Assembly: GCA_014381485.1 (NCBI GenBank)
Contig: JACNLN010000162.1
Coordinates: 1-6,434, forward strand
Reading direction: 5' to 3'
DNA: 6,434 nucleotides
Source of the DNA: Fidelibacterota bacterium
Lineage (GTDB): Bacteria > Fidelibacterota > Marinisomatia > Marinisomatales > CAZVFT01
The notes below the pieces were generated by a model. It was not told where the DNA came from, ran no database searches, and worked only from the letters and a program-made list of their open reading frames with translations. Made by a program: the position numbers and the translations under genes. This document shows positions 1 to 6,434 of the stretch, in pieces (within the stretch, counting starts at the first letter, position 1; each line of letters opens with the position of its first letter).

Positions 1-2463
1 ATTAAAACACTAATATTTGTAATACTGGGATTACAGGCTTTAACATTTGCACAACAAATGCGCACCGATAAAATACCTAAAATCGGTGTGCTGTACGGAA
101 CAGTGATAGATTCCTCCAGCCGTAAACCAATTCAATATGCATCTGTTTCAGTCGTAAGTATGCGAACGAACGAAATCGTAACCGGCGGAATTACCAATGA
201 AACCGGAACATTTCGTATCACAGAAATACCTTTAGGGCAATATGATGTGGTTGTGGAGTTTATTGGATACAAACGGGAGATAATTAAGTCTGTAATGCTC
301 ACCCCCCGCGGAGATAGAATTGAACAAAACCTTGGTAAAATCGAACTTCAGTTAACATCCTTACAAATGGAAGCTGTGGAAGTTCAGGGTGAACGCCCCA
401 TCTATGTACAGACGGCTGAAAAGAAGATATTTAATGTAGAGCAAAACACCGTTTCATCAGGCGGCACACTTCTGGATGCACTGCGGCAGGTGCCAGGTGT
501 TGATGTGGATATTGACGGAAAAGTCAGTCTGCGCGGCAATACAAATGTGAATATTCTCATAGACGGGAAACCGTCCATCATTACCAGCAGTGATCAGGAA
601 ATGATGCTGGAAGCCATTCCAGCAGATAACATTCAGGATATTGAAGTGATTACAAATCCATCAGCCAAATACGATCCTGAAGGTATGGCAGGAATAATCA
701 ATATCATCCTGAAAGAAAACAAGTTCGCTGGACTGAATGGATATATTAAAGCAGGCGCTTCAACCAACGATGCGTACAACACTTCCGGACAGATTAATTT
801 TCGAAATGAAAAGGTAAATCTCTTTTTGAATTCAGCTCTTCGAAATGATATCCGCTCGGGTAGCGGAGGTAATTACCGTGAAACATATTCCAACGATGTC
901 ACCACGATTCTGGATCAGAATATCAGCGGCGAGCGGGGCGGGAAAAGCTATTTGATAAAGTCTGGTTTGGAGCTATATCCAAACCTGAATAACACAATCG
1001 GATTGACGTTATCATACAGTAATGGTGATCGTATTGGCGACAGGACGGTTGAGACAGAGGAAACCATTATTGATTCAATGATTCATTATTACCGAGATAC
1101 GGATGCAGATAATGACCATACCAGTTTGGATATGACCTTGACTTATGATCGAAAATTCAATAAACCGAAGCAGAAACTGTCCGCATTCGCAAATCATTCC
1201 ACAGGGACAGATAATCGGACTCACTCCATGATCTCAACTGCAAATCCAGAGTGGCCAGAATTCGATGCGGATCCAGAGAGAACTACCACTGATAATGAGA
1301 AAAATGAATCCAACCTGCAGATGGATTATATTCATCCCTTCAGCCAGGATTTCAAGTTGGAAATAGGATATAAAGGAACCCGCCGAGCATTCGATAATCA
1401 ATTTTTCACATTTGATATATCTCAGGATGGATTGAACACGGAAACAGTTGACTCTTCACGCAGCAACCATTTTCTGTTCGATGAAAGTATTCATGCAGCA
1501 TACACCCAATTCTCACTGCAAAAAGGAATATTCGGGTTACAGATGGGTTTACGAGGCGAAACAGTAACAACGGTTTCCAAATTGATTGATACAGGTGAAA
1601 AATATGAAAACCCTTATACCAGCTTCTTCCCCGGTGCAACCCTGACAATTGGACCGCAGATTTTACAAATGCAGTTAAGTTACAGCAGGAGGATTCACAG
1701 GCCTTCTTACCGAAGATTGAATCCTGCCATTCATCAACTGGATCAATACAGTATTAGAACAGGGAATCCGTTTTTAAAACCGGAATATATTGATGTTGCT
1801 GAAGTGGGATTATCCCGTTTCAACAATGGTTTTACTACTTCCGTGACTGCTTACTATCGAAGAATTACGGACTTGATCAGTCACCACAAACTGCCTCCTG
1901 ATTCCACTGGAGTAACCACCATGACATACGAAAATTATGACCAACTGCAGAATTATGGTCTTGAATTCATCTTATCGGGCAGTTTTGGTAAAGGTTTTCG
2001 TATAATGGCAAACGGGAATCTGTTCTCCGATGAAGTGGATGCATCCAGTGTTTTTGATAACGACGATTATGATGAAACTTCCACGGGTTTTTTCGGACGG
2101 GTATCGGCTATTTGGAATATCGCTCCCAGTACTGAACTTATGTTGACTGGTTTTTATAGATCGCCACGGGATATCCCGATTGGCAGCTTAAACTCCATGT
2201 CGTTCAGCAGTATGTCTGTAAAAAAGAAGTTTATGGATGACCGGCTGGCAGTTTCGCTGAGATTGAATGATTTGTTCGATACCATGGGCTTTGGTTTTAC
2301 GACTGAAAGCGACAATTATTTTCAAGAGAGCTACCGGAAGTTTGATAGCCAGATTGCATCCATTTCCTTGGAATATCATTTTGGGAAGATGGAAGACCGG
2401 AGCAGGTTCAGCCAGAAACGTAACAAAAATAATTCTGATATGGGTGGGTTTGAGATTGAATAA
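1..2463 (+). CDS. TonB-dependent receptor, OMP_b-brl_3-like outer membrane beta-barrel protein (5' end at or before window start)
   Basis: Predicted outer-membrane transporter energised by TonB/ExbBD; substrate unknown. The frame is open from base 1. Codons 1-19, upstream of the first ATG (58), encode IKTLIFVILGLQALTFAQQ, a good signal peptide with likely cleavage after TFA (residue 17), so ATG 58 is not the real start. Start is either ATT at 1 or a codon outside the window. Numbering from base 1 (820 residues): carboxypeptidase-regulatory-like beta-sandwich at about 29-119 (GTVIDSSSRKPIQYASV, then TNETGTFRITEIPLGQYDV and GYK); plug at about 125-240 (LLDALRQVPGVDVD, VSLRG, NILIDGKPS, NPSAKYDPEGMAGIINIILK); then a barrel to about 795. 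A family signature lies mid-barrel: YSRRIHRPSYRRLNPAIH followed by GNPFLKPEY. The last strand, SLEYHFGK, is followed by a basic tail ending DMGGFEIE rather than a terminal aromatic residue, as I recall for this family. Length is typical. Product call strong; true start uncertain. Confidence 0.9.
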   Translation: MKTLIFVILGLQALTFAQQMRTDKIPKIGVLYGTVIDSSSRKPIQYASVSVVSMRTNEIVTGGITNETGTFRITEIPLGQYDVVVEFIGYKREIIKSVMLTPRGDRIEQNLGKIELQLTSLQMEAVEVQGERPIYVQTAEKKIFNVEQNTVSSGGTLLDALRQVPGVDVDIDGKVSLRGNTNVNILIDGKPSIITSSDQEMMLEAIPADNIQDIEVITNPSAKYDPEGMAGIINIILKENKFAGLNGYIKAGASTNDAYNTSGQINFRNEKVNLFLNSALRNDIRSGSGGNYRETYSNDVTTILDQNISGERGGKSYLIKSGLELYPNLNNTIGLTLSYSNGDRIGDRTVETEETIIDSMIHYYRDTDADNDHTSLDMTLTYDRKFNKPKQKLSAFANHSTGTDNRTHSMISTANPEWPEFDADPERTTTDNEKNESNLQMDYIHPFSQDFKLEIGYKGTRRAFDNQFFTFDISQDGLNTETVDSSRSNHFLFDESIHAAYTQFSLQKGIFGLQMGLRGETVTTVSKLIDTGEKYENPYTSFFPGATLTIGPQILQMQLSYSRRIHRPSYRRLNPAIHQLDQYSIRTGNPFLKPEYIDVAEVGLSRFNNGFTTSVTAYYRRITDLISHHKLPPDSTGVTTMTYENYDQLQNYGLEFILSGSFGKGFRIMANGNLFSDEVDASSVFDNDDYDETSTGFFGRVSAIWNIAPSTELMLTGFYRSPRDIPIGSLNSMSFSSMSVKKKFMDDRLAVSLRLNDLFDTMGFGFTTESDNYFQESYRKFDSQIASISLEYHFGKMEDRSRFSQKRNKNNSDMGGFEIE

Positions 2464-2510
2464 TTTAAGTTTTAGCAAGACAAGAATTGCGGACGAATAA
2501 TAATTAAATA

Positions 2511-2521
2511 GAGAGGAAAAA
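2511..2521 (+). promoter_or_regulatory. Ribosome binding site of the CBM9-like lipoprotein gene
   Basis: GAGAGGA at 2511-2517 lies four bases before ATG 2522 and resembles an AGGAGG-type Shine-Dalgarno. The preceding spacer (2464-2510) is AT-rich and shows neither a hairpin terminator nor a promoter I could defend, consistent with read-through from the upstream receptor gene. Confidence 0.7.
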
Positions 2522-3340
2522 ATGAATAAACAAATTATGATATTGGTTTTAGTCAGCACTATTTTTGTTGGCTGTAATCAGATAAAATTAGAAAGCAAGT
2601 GGACTGAACAGAAAATCACTGTGGATGGTAAACTGGATGAGTGGCAGGAAAATCTGGTTGTACCGAAAAACAGTCACGTTGGGATTGGGTTTATGAATGA
2701 TGAGAGTAACCTATATCTAACTCTGACCACGATGGATCGAAACTCAATCATGCAGGCACTTACACGTGGATTTACTGTCTGGATTGACCCAAAGGGTGGA
2801 AAAAGCCGTCGTTACGGATTTACTTATCCTGTCGGCGGCGGAATGGGCGGATTTCGTCAAATGATGCAGGATCGCGAACAGAATTCGCGGGATTTTGATT
2901 TTTTCATTCAGGACTTACTGTCCAGACAAAATGAGATTGAAGTTATCGGTCCGGGGAAAAATCAGATGGCACGATTTGGTATTAACAATACTGCAGGAAT
3001 TGACGTTATTGCTGTGTATGAGAAAGGTGTGTTTGCGTATGAAATGAAAATACCGTTACGAAGGTCAGCAGAAAATTTATTCGCTGTCAATGTAAAACCC
3101 GGTAAAAAAATCGGGGTTGGATTTACCACACCGGAAATGGATCGAAGTTCTATGCGTAGTTCGAAAGCTTCTCGTGGCGGTGGAATGTCTGGTGGAAAAA
3201 TGCCTGGTGGAGGAATGGGCGGTGGCGGAGGTGGAATGGGCGGCGGTCGCGGAGGCGGTAGATCTGGTAGCACTATGGGTAATAATATCCCGGAAGCAAT
3301 GGAAATATGGACGAAAGTATTTCTGTCAAGTGGTAAGTAG
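2522..3340 (+). CDS. Lipoprotein with CBM9/DOMON-like beta-sandwich and Gly/Met-rich C-terminal insert
   Basis: Predicted lipid-anchored envelope protein of 272 residues; function unknown. The signal sequence MNKQIMILVLVSTIFVGC has a lipobox (FVGC, lipidated Cys18). Residues 26-205 resemble the family-9 carbohydrate-binding/DOMON-like fold: an opening motif KWTEQKITVDGKLDEWQ, then HVGIGFMNDESNLYLTLTT, GFTVWIDPKGGKSRRYGFTYP, and later strands VFAYEMKIPL and KKIGVGFTT. A low-complexity Gly/Met stretch (about 218-254) separates these from a final strand EIWTKVFLSS. Proteins of this layout are often annotated only as hypothetical in FCB genomes. The fold suggests ligand binding, but sugar binding is not shown. 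It lies 58 bp after one receptor gene and ends 19 bp before the next, so it is probably co-expressed as an accessory lipoprotein of one of them. ATG 2522 is supported by the RBS and the lipoprotein signal. CDS and lipoprotein call strong; domain call moderate. Confidence 0.82.
   Translation: MNKQIMILVLVSTIFVGCNQIKLESKWTEQKITVDGKLDEWQENLVVPKNSHVGIGFMNDESNLYLTLTTMDRNSIMQALTRGFTVWIDPKGGKSRRYGFTYPVGGGMGGFRQMMQDREQNSRDFDFFIQDLLSRQNEIEVIGPGKNQMARFGINNTAGIDVIAVYEKGVFAYEMKIPLRRSAENLFAVNVKPGKKIGVGFTTPEMDRSSMRSSKASRGGGMSGGKMPGGGMGGGGGGMGGGRGGGRSGSTMGNNIPEAMEIWTKVFLSSGK
3173..3268 (+). repeat. Gly/Met-rich low-complexity coding segment
   Basis: In-frame run of GGN codons interrupted by ATG, AAA and CGN, encoding repeated GGGM and GGRGGG units (residues 218-249 of the CBM9-like lipoprotein). 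The DNA is a degenerate GGTGGAATG-like imperfect repeat, which may vary in length between strains. A shorter related motif, GGGMGGF, occurs earlier in the same protein at residues 105-111. The repeat lies between the two last predicted beta-strands, so it probably forms a flexible surface loop. Confidence 0.75.
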
Positions 3341-3345
3341 TAAAT

Positions 3346-3362
3346 AAAGGAACGAAGTAATC
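3346..3362 (+). promoter_or_regulatory. Ribosome binding site and probable non-canonical ATC start of the second receptor
   Basis: AAAGGA at 3346-3351 sits eight bases upstream of ATC 3360-3362, an ideal distance. Translation from this ATC adds 11 residues, (M)KKYQVFIFVI, before the first ATG and completes a signal peptide with a Lys-Lys n-region. The first ATG (3393) lies 41 bases from this Shine-Dalgarno and has no purine-rich motif of its own. The in-frame stop TAA 3345-3347 limits any further extension; between it and ATG 3393 there is no ATG, GTG or TTG codon. A sequencing error converting ATG to ATC would also explain this. Confidence 0.6.
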
Positions 3363-5717
3363 AAAAAATATCAAGTATTCATATTCGTAATAATGCTCTC
3401 TTTTGCACTTTCGAAAGGAAACACCAGTCGCATCAGCGGGTATCTCAGCGATGTCGAAACCGGGGAACCTATTATGTACGCCAATATTATTTTGGTAAAT
3501 ACGGTTGTGGGTACAGCCTCCGACAACTCCGGTTATTTCGTTATTACCGATATTCCACCGGGAACATATACATTAAAAATAATGATGATGGGATACAAAT
3601 CTATTGAAAAAACAATCACCTTAGAGTCAGAAGATGATAAACGTTACGACTTTGAGTTGAACACCAGTATTCTCAAAGGAGAGGAAGTTACTGTTACAGC
3701 AGAGCGGCAGAGATTTGAGAAAAAAGTGGAAGTCAGCCGGGTGAACCTGACACTCCGAGATATTAAGACTGCACCTGCATTTGTAGAAACAGATGTCTTT
3801 CGAAGTTTGCAACTTCTACCCGGTGTAAACGCAGCAAACGATTTTTCCTCTGCTTTAGTTGTACGTGGCGGAAGTCCTGACGAAAACCTTATCCTGCTTG
3901 ATGGAATTGAAGTTTACAACCCTTATCATTTAGGGGGTGTTTTTTCTACGTTCAGCGCGGAAGCTATTTCCGATGCGGAGTTTCTCATCGGAGGATTCCC
4001 GGCACAATACGGGAATCGGATTTCATCTGTGTTAAAAGTAACCTCTAAGGAAGGAAATTCTAAACGTGGACTGTTATTTAACAAGCAGGGACCCGGACGA
4101 TATTGGGATGTGAGCCAGATTCAGGGAGAAGTGAGTATACTCAGCACGAAAATCCTGGCTGAAGGACCGATAAAAAATGGTTCCTGGATGTGGTCAATAC
4201 GACGTACATATTTTGACCAGCTTGCAAAATTGTATTACTGGTCTAAAGATGAACCGATGGACTGGAAATACTATTTCTGGGATTCTCAGGGGAAGTTGAT
4301 TTACGATATTTCCCCCAAAAGTCGTTTGACATTTTCAACGTTTTATGGGCGCGATGCTGTTGCTTTTAATTTAGGCGAAGAATATAAAAATGAAGTTGAT
4401 TTTAAGTGGGACTGGGGAAATGCAACTAATAGTTTACAATGGCGATATGTGCCCAATTCCCAATTTCTGTCCACTTTATCCATTGCCAACACGAATTACC
4501 AATTTGACTTGAATGTTGCAATGACAAATCAGGATACCGTCGAGGGGACCACAAAAATTACCATTGATGTATTTAACGAAATCAATGACTGGACAATCAA
4601 GGAAAAACTGGACTGGTTTGTTTCTTCTGAACATACAGTAACTGCAGGTCTGGAATTGAAAAATCTTCGAATGAATTTCACACAGCAATTCAACGATATT
4701 GTAATGCTGGATCAAGGACAAAATCCATACATTTTAAGCTCATACATTCAAGATAAATGGCAGCCGACAGTGCGCCTAACGATTCAGCCTGGTTTGCGAA
4801 TTTCAAAATATTCACTGCACGATAAAATCTATTATGAACCACGATTCGGATTTAAATATCTGCTCACAGATGACCTGGCATTGAAAGGAGCTTACGGTAT
4901 TTACAAGCAATTCCTGTTTACCGTTAATGATGAAGATGACATCCTGAACATTGTTGATTTCTGGCAACCCATTCTTGAAAATTATTCAGCCAAATCTCTA
5001 CAACAATACATTCTTGGTGTTGAGCAGTGGATCGGTAAAAACTGGTACGCAAGTTTAGAGGGTTATTACAAACCTTATGATAATACCCTCACGTTGAACC
5101 CGAACAATAATCCTTCCATAGATGATGATGATTATATCGAAGGTGACGGTACAACATACGGTTTTGAAATTCTGCTGAAGAAAAGTAGCGGCACCTTGAC
5201 AGGTTGGGTTGGATATTCATATTTGAACAGTGAGCAGCGTTATGATTTTAACAGTGACGGAGAAATTGTTGAGGAAAGCGGTGAAATATATTCACCAAAA
5301 TACGATCAACCACACACGCTTAATATCGTTGCAAACTACTCTTTGAACGATAAAAATTCAATTGGCTTTACTTTAAGTAATAGTAATGGAAAACCTTATA
5401 CCCCGACGGTTGGCTACACGTACACACAAAATTTGTCTGGAATTGGAATGTCTTCTACTGAAAATCCCTATTCCAATTTAGTTGAACTTGAAGGATTGAG
5501 AAATTCTGCTCGCTATCCCAGTTACTTTCGCATTGATATGAGCTGGATGCGACAGATTCATCCTTTTGGTCTGGACGGGAAGTTCAAACTGCAAATCATT
5601 AACATCACCAACCACTTCAATACCTTTTTGTATAATTGGAATTTAGAAGAAGATATCGTTACTGCAGTTGGTATGTTTCCGATTTTACCAACGATTGGTT
5701 TCGAATTCAAATTTTAA
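3360..5717 (+). CDS. TonB-dependent receptor with carboxypeptidase-regulatory-like domain (DUF4249-partner type)
   Basis: Predicted TonB-energised outer-membrane transporter; substrate unknown. From ATC 3360 it has 785 residues; from ATG 3393 it would have 774 and lose the charged start of its signal peptide. Numbering from 3360: signal peptide 1 to about 18 (KKYQVFIFVIMLSFALS); carboxypeptidase-regulatory-like domain about 25-105 (ISGYLSDVETGEPIMYANI, then SGYFVITDIPPGTYTLKI, MGYKS); plug about 110-230, with LQLLPGV, VVRGGSPDENLILLDGIEVY, NPYHLGGVFSTF and GGFPAQYGNRISSVL. The barrel fills the rest and has late signatures GTLTGWVGYSY, YSPKYDQPHTLNI, RYPSYFRIDMSW and LQIINITNHFNTF, closing with IGFEFKF and the C-terminal Phe typical of Omp85-assembled barrels. 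This plug type commonly neighbours DUF4249 lipoproteins in FCB bacteria, as it does here 11 bp downstream. It differs in subfamily from the receptor at 1-2463, so the two are not a recent tandem duplication. Family very secure; start moderate. Confidence 0.9.
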   Translation: MKKYQVFIFVIMLSFALSKGNTSRISGYLSDVETGEPIMYANIILVNTVVGTASDNSGYFVITDIPPGTYTLKIMMMGYKSIEKTITLESEDDKRYDFELNTSILKGEEVTVTAERQRFEKKVEVSRVNLTLRDIKTAPAFVETDVFRSLQLLPGVNAANDFSSALVVRGGSPDENLILLDGIEVYNPYHLGGVFSTFSAEAISDAEFLIGGFPAQYGNRISSVLKVTSKEGNSKRGLLFNKQGPGRYWDVSQIQGEVSILSTKILAEGPIKNGSWMWSIRRTYFDQLAKLYYWSKDEPMDWKYYFWDSQGKLIYDISPKSRLTFSTFYGRDAVAFNLGEEYKNEVDFKWDWGNATNSLQWRYVPNSQFLSTLSIANTNYQFDLNVAMTNQDTVEGTTKITIDVFNEINDWTIKEKLDWFVSSEHTVTAGLELKNLRMNFTQQFNDIVMLDQGQNPYILSSYIQDKWQPTVRLTIQPGLRISKYSLHDKIYYEPRFGFKYLLTDDLALKGAYGIYKQFLFTVNDEDDILNIVDFWQPILENYSAKSLQQYILGVEQWIGKNWYASLEGYYKPYDNTLTLNPNNNPSIDDDDYIEGDGTTYGFEILLKKSSGTLTGWVGYSYLNSEQRYDFNSDGEIVEESGEIYSPKYDQPHTLNIVANYSLNDKNSIGFTLSNSNGKPYTPTVGYTYTQNLSGIGMSSTENPYSNLVELEGLRNSARYPSYFRIDMSWMRQIHPFGLDGKFKLQIINITNHFNTFLYNWNLEEDIVTAVGMFPILPTIGFEFKF

Positions 5718-5731
5718 GGAGGAACAGCTTG
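5716..5731 (+). promoter_or_regulatory. Stop-overlapping Shine-Dalgarno and TTG start of the DUF4249-like gene
   Basis: AAGGAGG (5716-5722) shares two bases with the receptor's TAA stop (5715-5717) and lies six bases before TTG 5729. This strong SD with ideal spacing selects TTG over the in-frame ATG at 5741, which lies 18 bases away. Starting at TTG also supplies the Arg of the lipoprotein n-region (MRFLM). The arrangement suggests translational coupling of receptor and lipoprotein. Confidence 0.8.
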
Positions 5732-6434
5732 AGATTTTTAATGACCGTTTCAGTAATATTCTTACTTCTTACCGGATGTGAAAAAGAAATGAGTATTACT
5801 GAATTTTCTGACGACTTTGACAGCTATGAGGTGGAATTGAGAATCGAAGCTGTTTTAAATCCCCACGATTTCAGTAATTCCGTAATACGTGTGGATCGTA
5901 CAATGCTGGTTACGGATACATCTTTATTTAATGGCATAGATGATAACGGTGACTGGACCGCGTATTCCGATACGAATGGAAATGGACAGTGGGATGAAGG
6001 TGAGCCGCTAAACGACGATATCGGTGTTGCAGTTCAAGGTCCTTCGGATACTTTTGAAGGACGTGGGAATGGTATTCCGGATCCGGGAGAACCTCATATT
6101 GATGATTATGCTGAAATCCTGCCCCAAATCCACGACTCAACTTTAACGTCGGTTTTATTGTTAGATGAGCAAATGAATCTTGTTGCTGAATTTGAATGGG
6201 TTACAGAAGCAGCTGAATTTGATGAAAGTTACGGAAATACTCACGGTCCGATGGGAGATAACTCATTTATTTACACCTATACTTATGGCGGATATAAACC
6301 TAAACCGGAGTATTCCGATATTTCAATTGGATATAATAAAGAGTATCAATTCCGATTGACAACAGCTGTCGGTGATGTGATTACCGGATCGACAGTACCA
6401 TTAGCTCCTGCCGAAAATTTCAACGCAGAATTCT
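5729..6434 (+). CDS. DUF4249-like lipoprotein, 3' end beyond the window
   Basis: 235 complete codons without a stop, so the C-terminus is missing. Signal MRFLMTVSVIFLLLTGC has a clean lipobox (LTGC, lipidated Cys17), predicting a lipid-anchored envelope protein. The first strands (YEVELRIEAVLNPHD, then SVIRVDRT) and the later Y-x-F-R-L-T/G-D-V-I-T-G-S-T-V-P pattern (residues 206-224) resemble DUF4249. Together with the adjacent receptor of the partner type, this gives a fairly firm family assignment, though I could not run a profile search. Residues about 67-133 form an Asp/Asn/Gly-rich insert between these strands. It contains an EF-hand-like loop DTNGNGQWDEGE (81-92) and a degenerate copy EGRGNGIPDPGE (110-121). 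By analogy with SusD, the protein may sit on or beside the receptor and help bind ligand, but no substrate is known for the family. Probably co-transcribed and translationally coupled with the receptor gene 11 bp upstream. Confidence 0.75.
   Translation, partial: MRFLMTVSVIFLLLTGCEKEMSITEFSDDFDSYEVELRIEAVLNPHDFSNSVIRVDRTMLVTDTSLFNGIDDNGDWTAYSDTNGNGQWDEGEPLNDDIGVAVQGPSDTFEGRGNGIPDPGEPHIDDYAEILPQIHDSTLTSVLLLDEQMNLVAEFEWVTEAAEFDESYGNTHGPMGDNSFIYTYTYGGYKPKPEYSDISIGYNKEYQFRLTTAVGDVITGSTVPLAPAENFNAEF
5969..6094 (+). repeat. Two divergent calcium-loop-like coding repeats
   Basis: Bases 5969-6007 encode DTNGNGQWDEGEP and bases 6056-6094 encode EGRGNGIPDPGEP, 29 residues apart. Shared positions are N-G at loop positions 5-6, D at 9, and G-E-P at 11-13. 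The first copy has Asp/Asn/Asn at positions 1, 3 and 5 and Glu at 12, matching an EF-hand/dockerin-type calcium loop. The second has Glu and Arg at positions 1 and 3 and is probably a poor or lost site. A further partial motif, DDNGDW, precedes the first copy. Confidence 0.6.

Noticed and set aside
9..19. Bacteroidota-type promoter -7 element (TAnnTTTG) in AATATTTG
   Set aside because: The match is imperfect (first base wrong), and it lies inside the signal-peptide coding stretch of the first receptor.
2464..2510. Possible internal promoter in the longest intergenic gap
   Set aside because: TTGCGG and the AT-rich TAATAATTAAA nearby have a spacing of only about five bases, too short for a -35/-10 pair. 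No terminator hairpin precedes it.
2188..2559. Reverse-strand open frame of 123 codons spanning the end of the first receptor and the start of the lipoprotein gene
   Set aside because: It overlaps two confident genes on the other strand, and its sequence resembles no family I recognise. It is most likely a shadow.
2962..3273. Reverse-strand open frame encoding a proline-rich peptide
   Set aside because: It is the antisense of the Gly-rich repeat (GGN read backwards gives NCC, hence Pro) inside a well-supported lipoprotein gene, and it has no RBS or family features.
1..5717. SusC/SusD polysaccharide-utilisation locus
   Set aside because: Neither lipoprotein shows SusD features (no TPR-type helical sequence), the receptors are not of the SusC/RagA type, and no carbohydrate-active enzyme is present. 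The CBM9-like fold alone does not establish glycan use.
58..5717. Recent tandem duplication of the receptor gene
   Set aside because: Only the domain order is shared. Plug and barrel signatures belong to different subfamilies, with no long stretches of identity.
5928..6140. Reverse-strand open frame of 70 codons, His-rich
   Set aside because: It is antisense to the Asp/Asn/Gly insert of the DUF4249-like gene; the His codons come from reversed Asp/Glu/Asn codons.

Overview
This window looks like part of one co-directional operon from a Gram-negative bacterium with an outer membrane, most likely of the FCB superphylum (Bacteroidota-like, Marinimicrobia-like, Ignavibacteria or Calditrichota). 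That placement is an inference. It rests on two TonB-dependent receptors that each carry an N-terminal carboxypeptidase-regulatory-like domain, on lipoproteins of types common in that group, on Asp/Asn/Gly-rich calcium-loop-like motifs of the form DxNxNGxWDxGEP, and on AT-leaning base composition. No rRNA, tRNA, mobile element, CRISPR array or convincing terminator is visible.

Layout, all on the + strand: (1) positions 1-2463, a TonB-dependent receptor of the 'outer membrane beta-barrel family' type (OMP_b-brl_3-like). Its reading frame is open to the first base of the window, and it has a signal peptide encoded upstream of the first ATG. (2) 2522-3340, a lipoprotein with a CBM9/DOMON-like beta-sandwich and a Gly/Met-rich insert near its C-terminus. 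(3) 3360-5717, a second TonB-dependent receptor of a different subfamily (the RGGSPDxNLILLDG type). Its best start is a non-canonical ATC at 3360, because the first ATG (3393) would delete most of the signal peptide. (4) 5729 to the window end, a lipoprotein resembling DUF4249. It starts at TTG, its Shine-Dalgarno overlaps the receptor's stop codon, and it runs off the 3' end.

Gene gaps are 58, 19 and 11 bp, with a purine-rich ribosome binding site before genes 2, 3 and 4, so the genes are probably co-transcribed. Receptor 3 plus lipoprotein 4 is a recognisable FCB pairing of a TonB receptor with a DUF4249 lipoprotein, by analogy with SusC/SusD but a separate family. Receptor 1 plus lipoprotein 2 may be a second such pair. 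Together they would form a cell-envelope system for TonB-energised capture and import of an unidentified ligand. The sequence does not reveal the substrate. The points most worth a second look are the non-canonical start signals of the receptors, the two-receptor/two-lipoprotein architecture, and the calcium-loop-like insert in the DUF4249-like protein.
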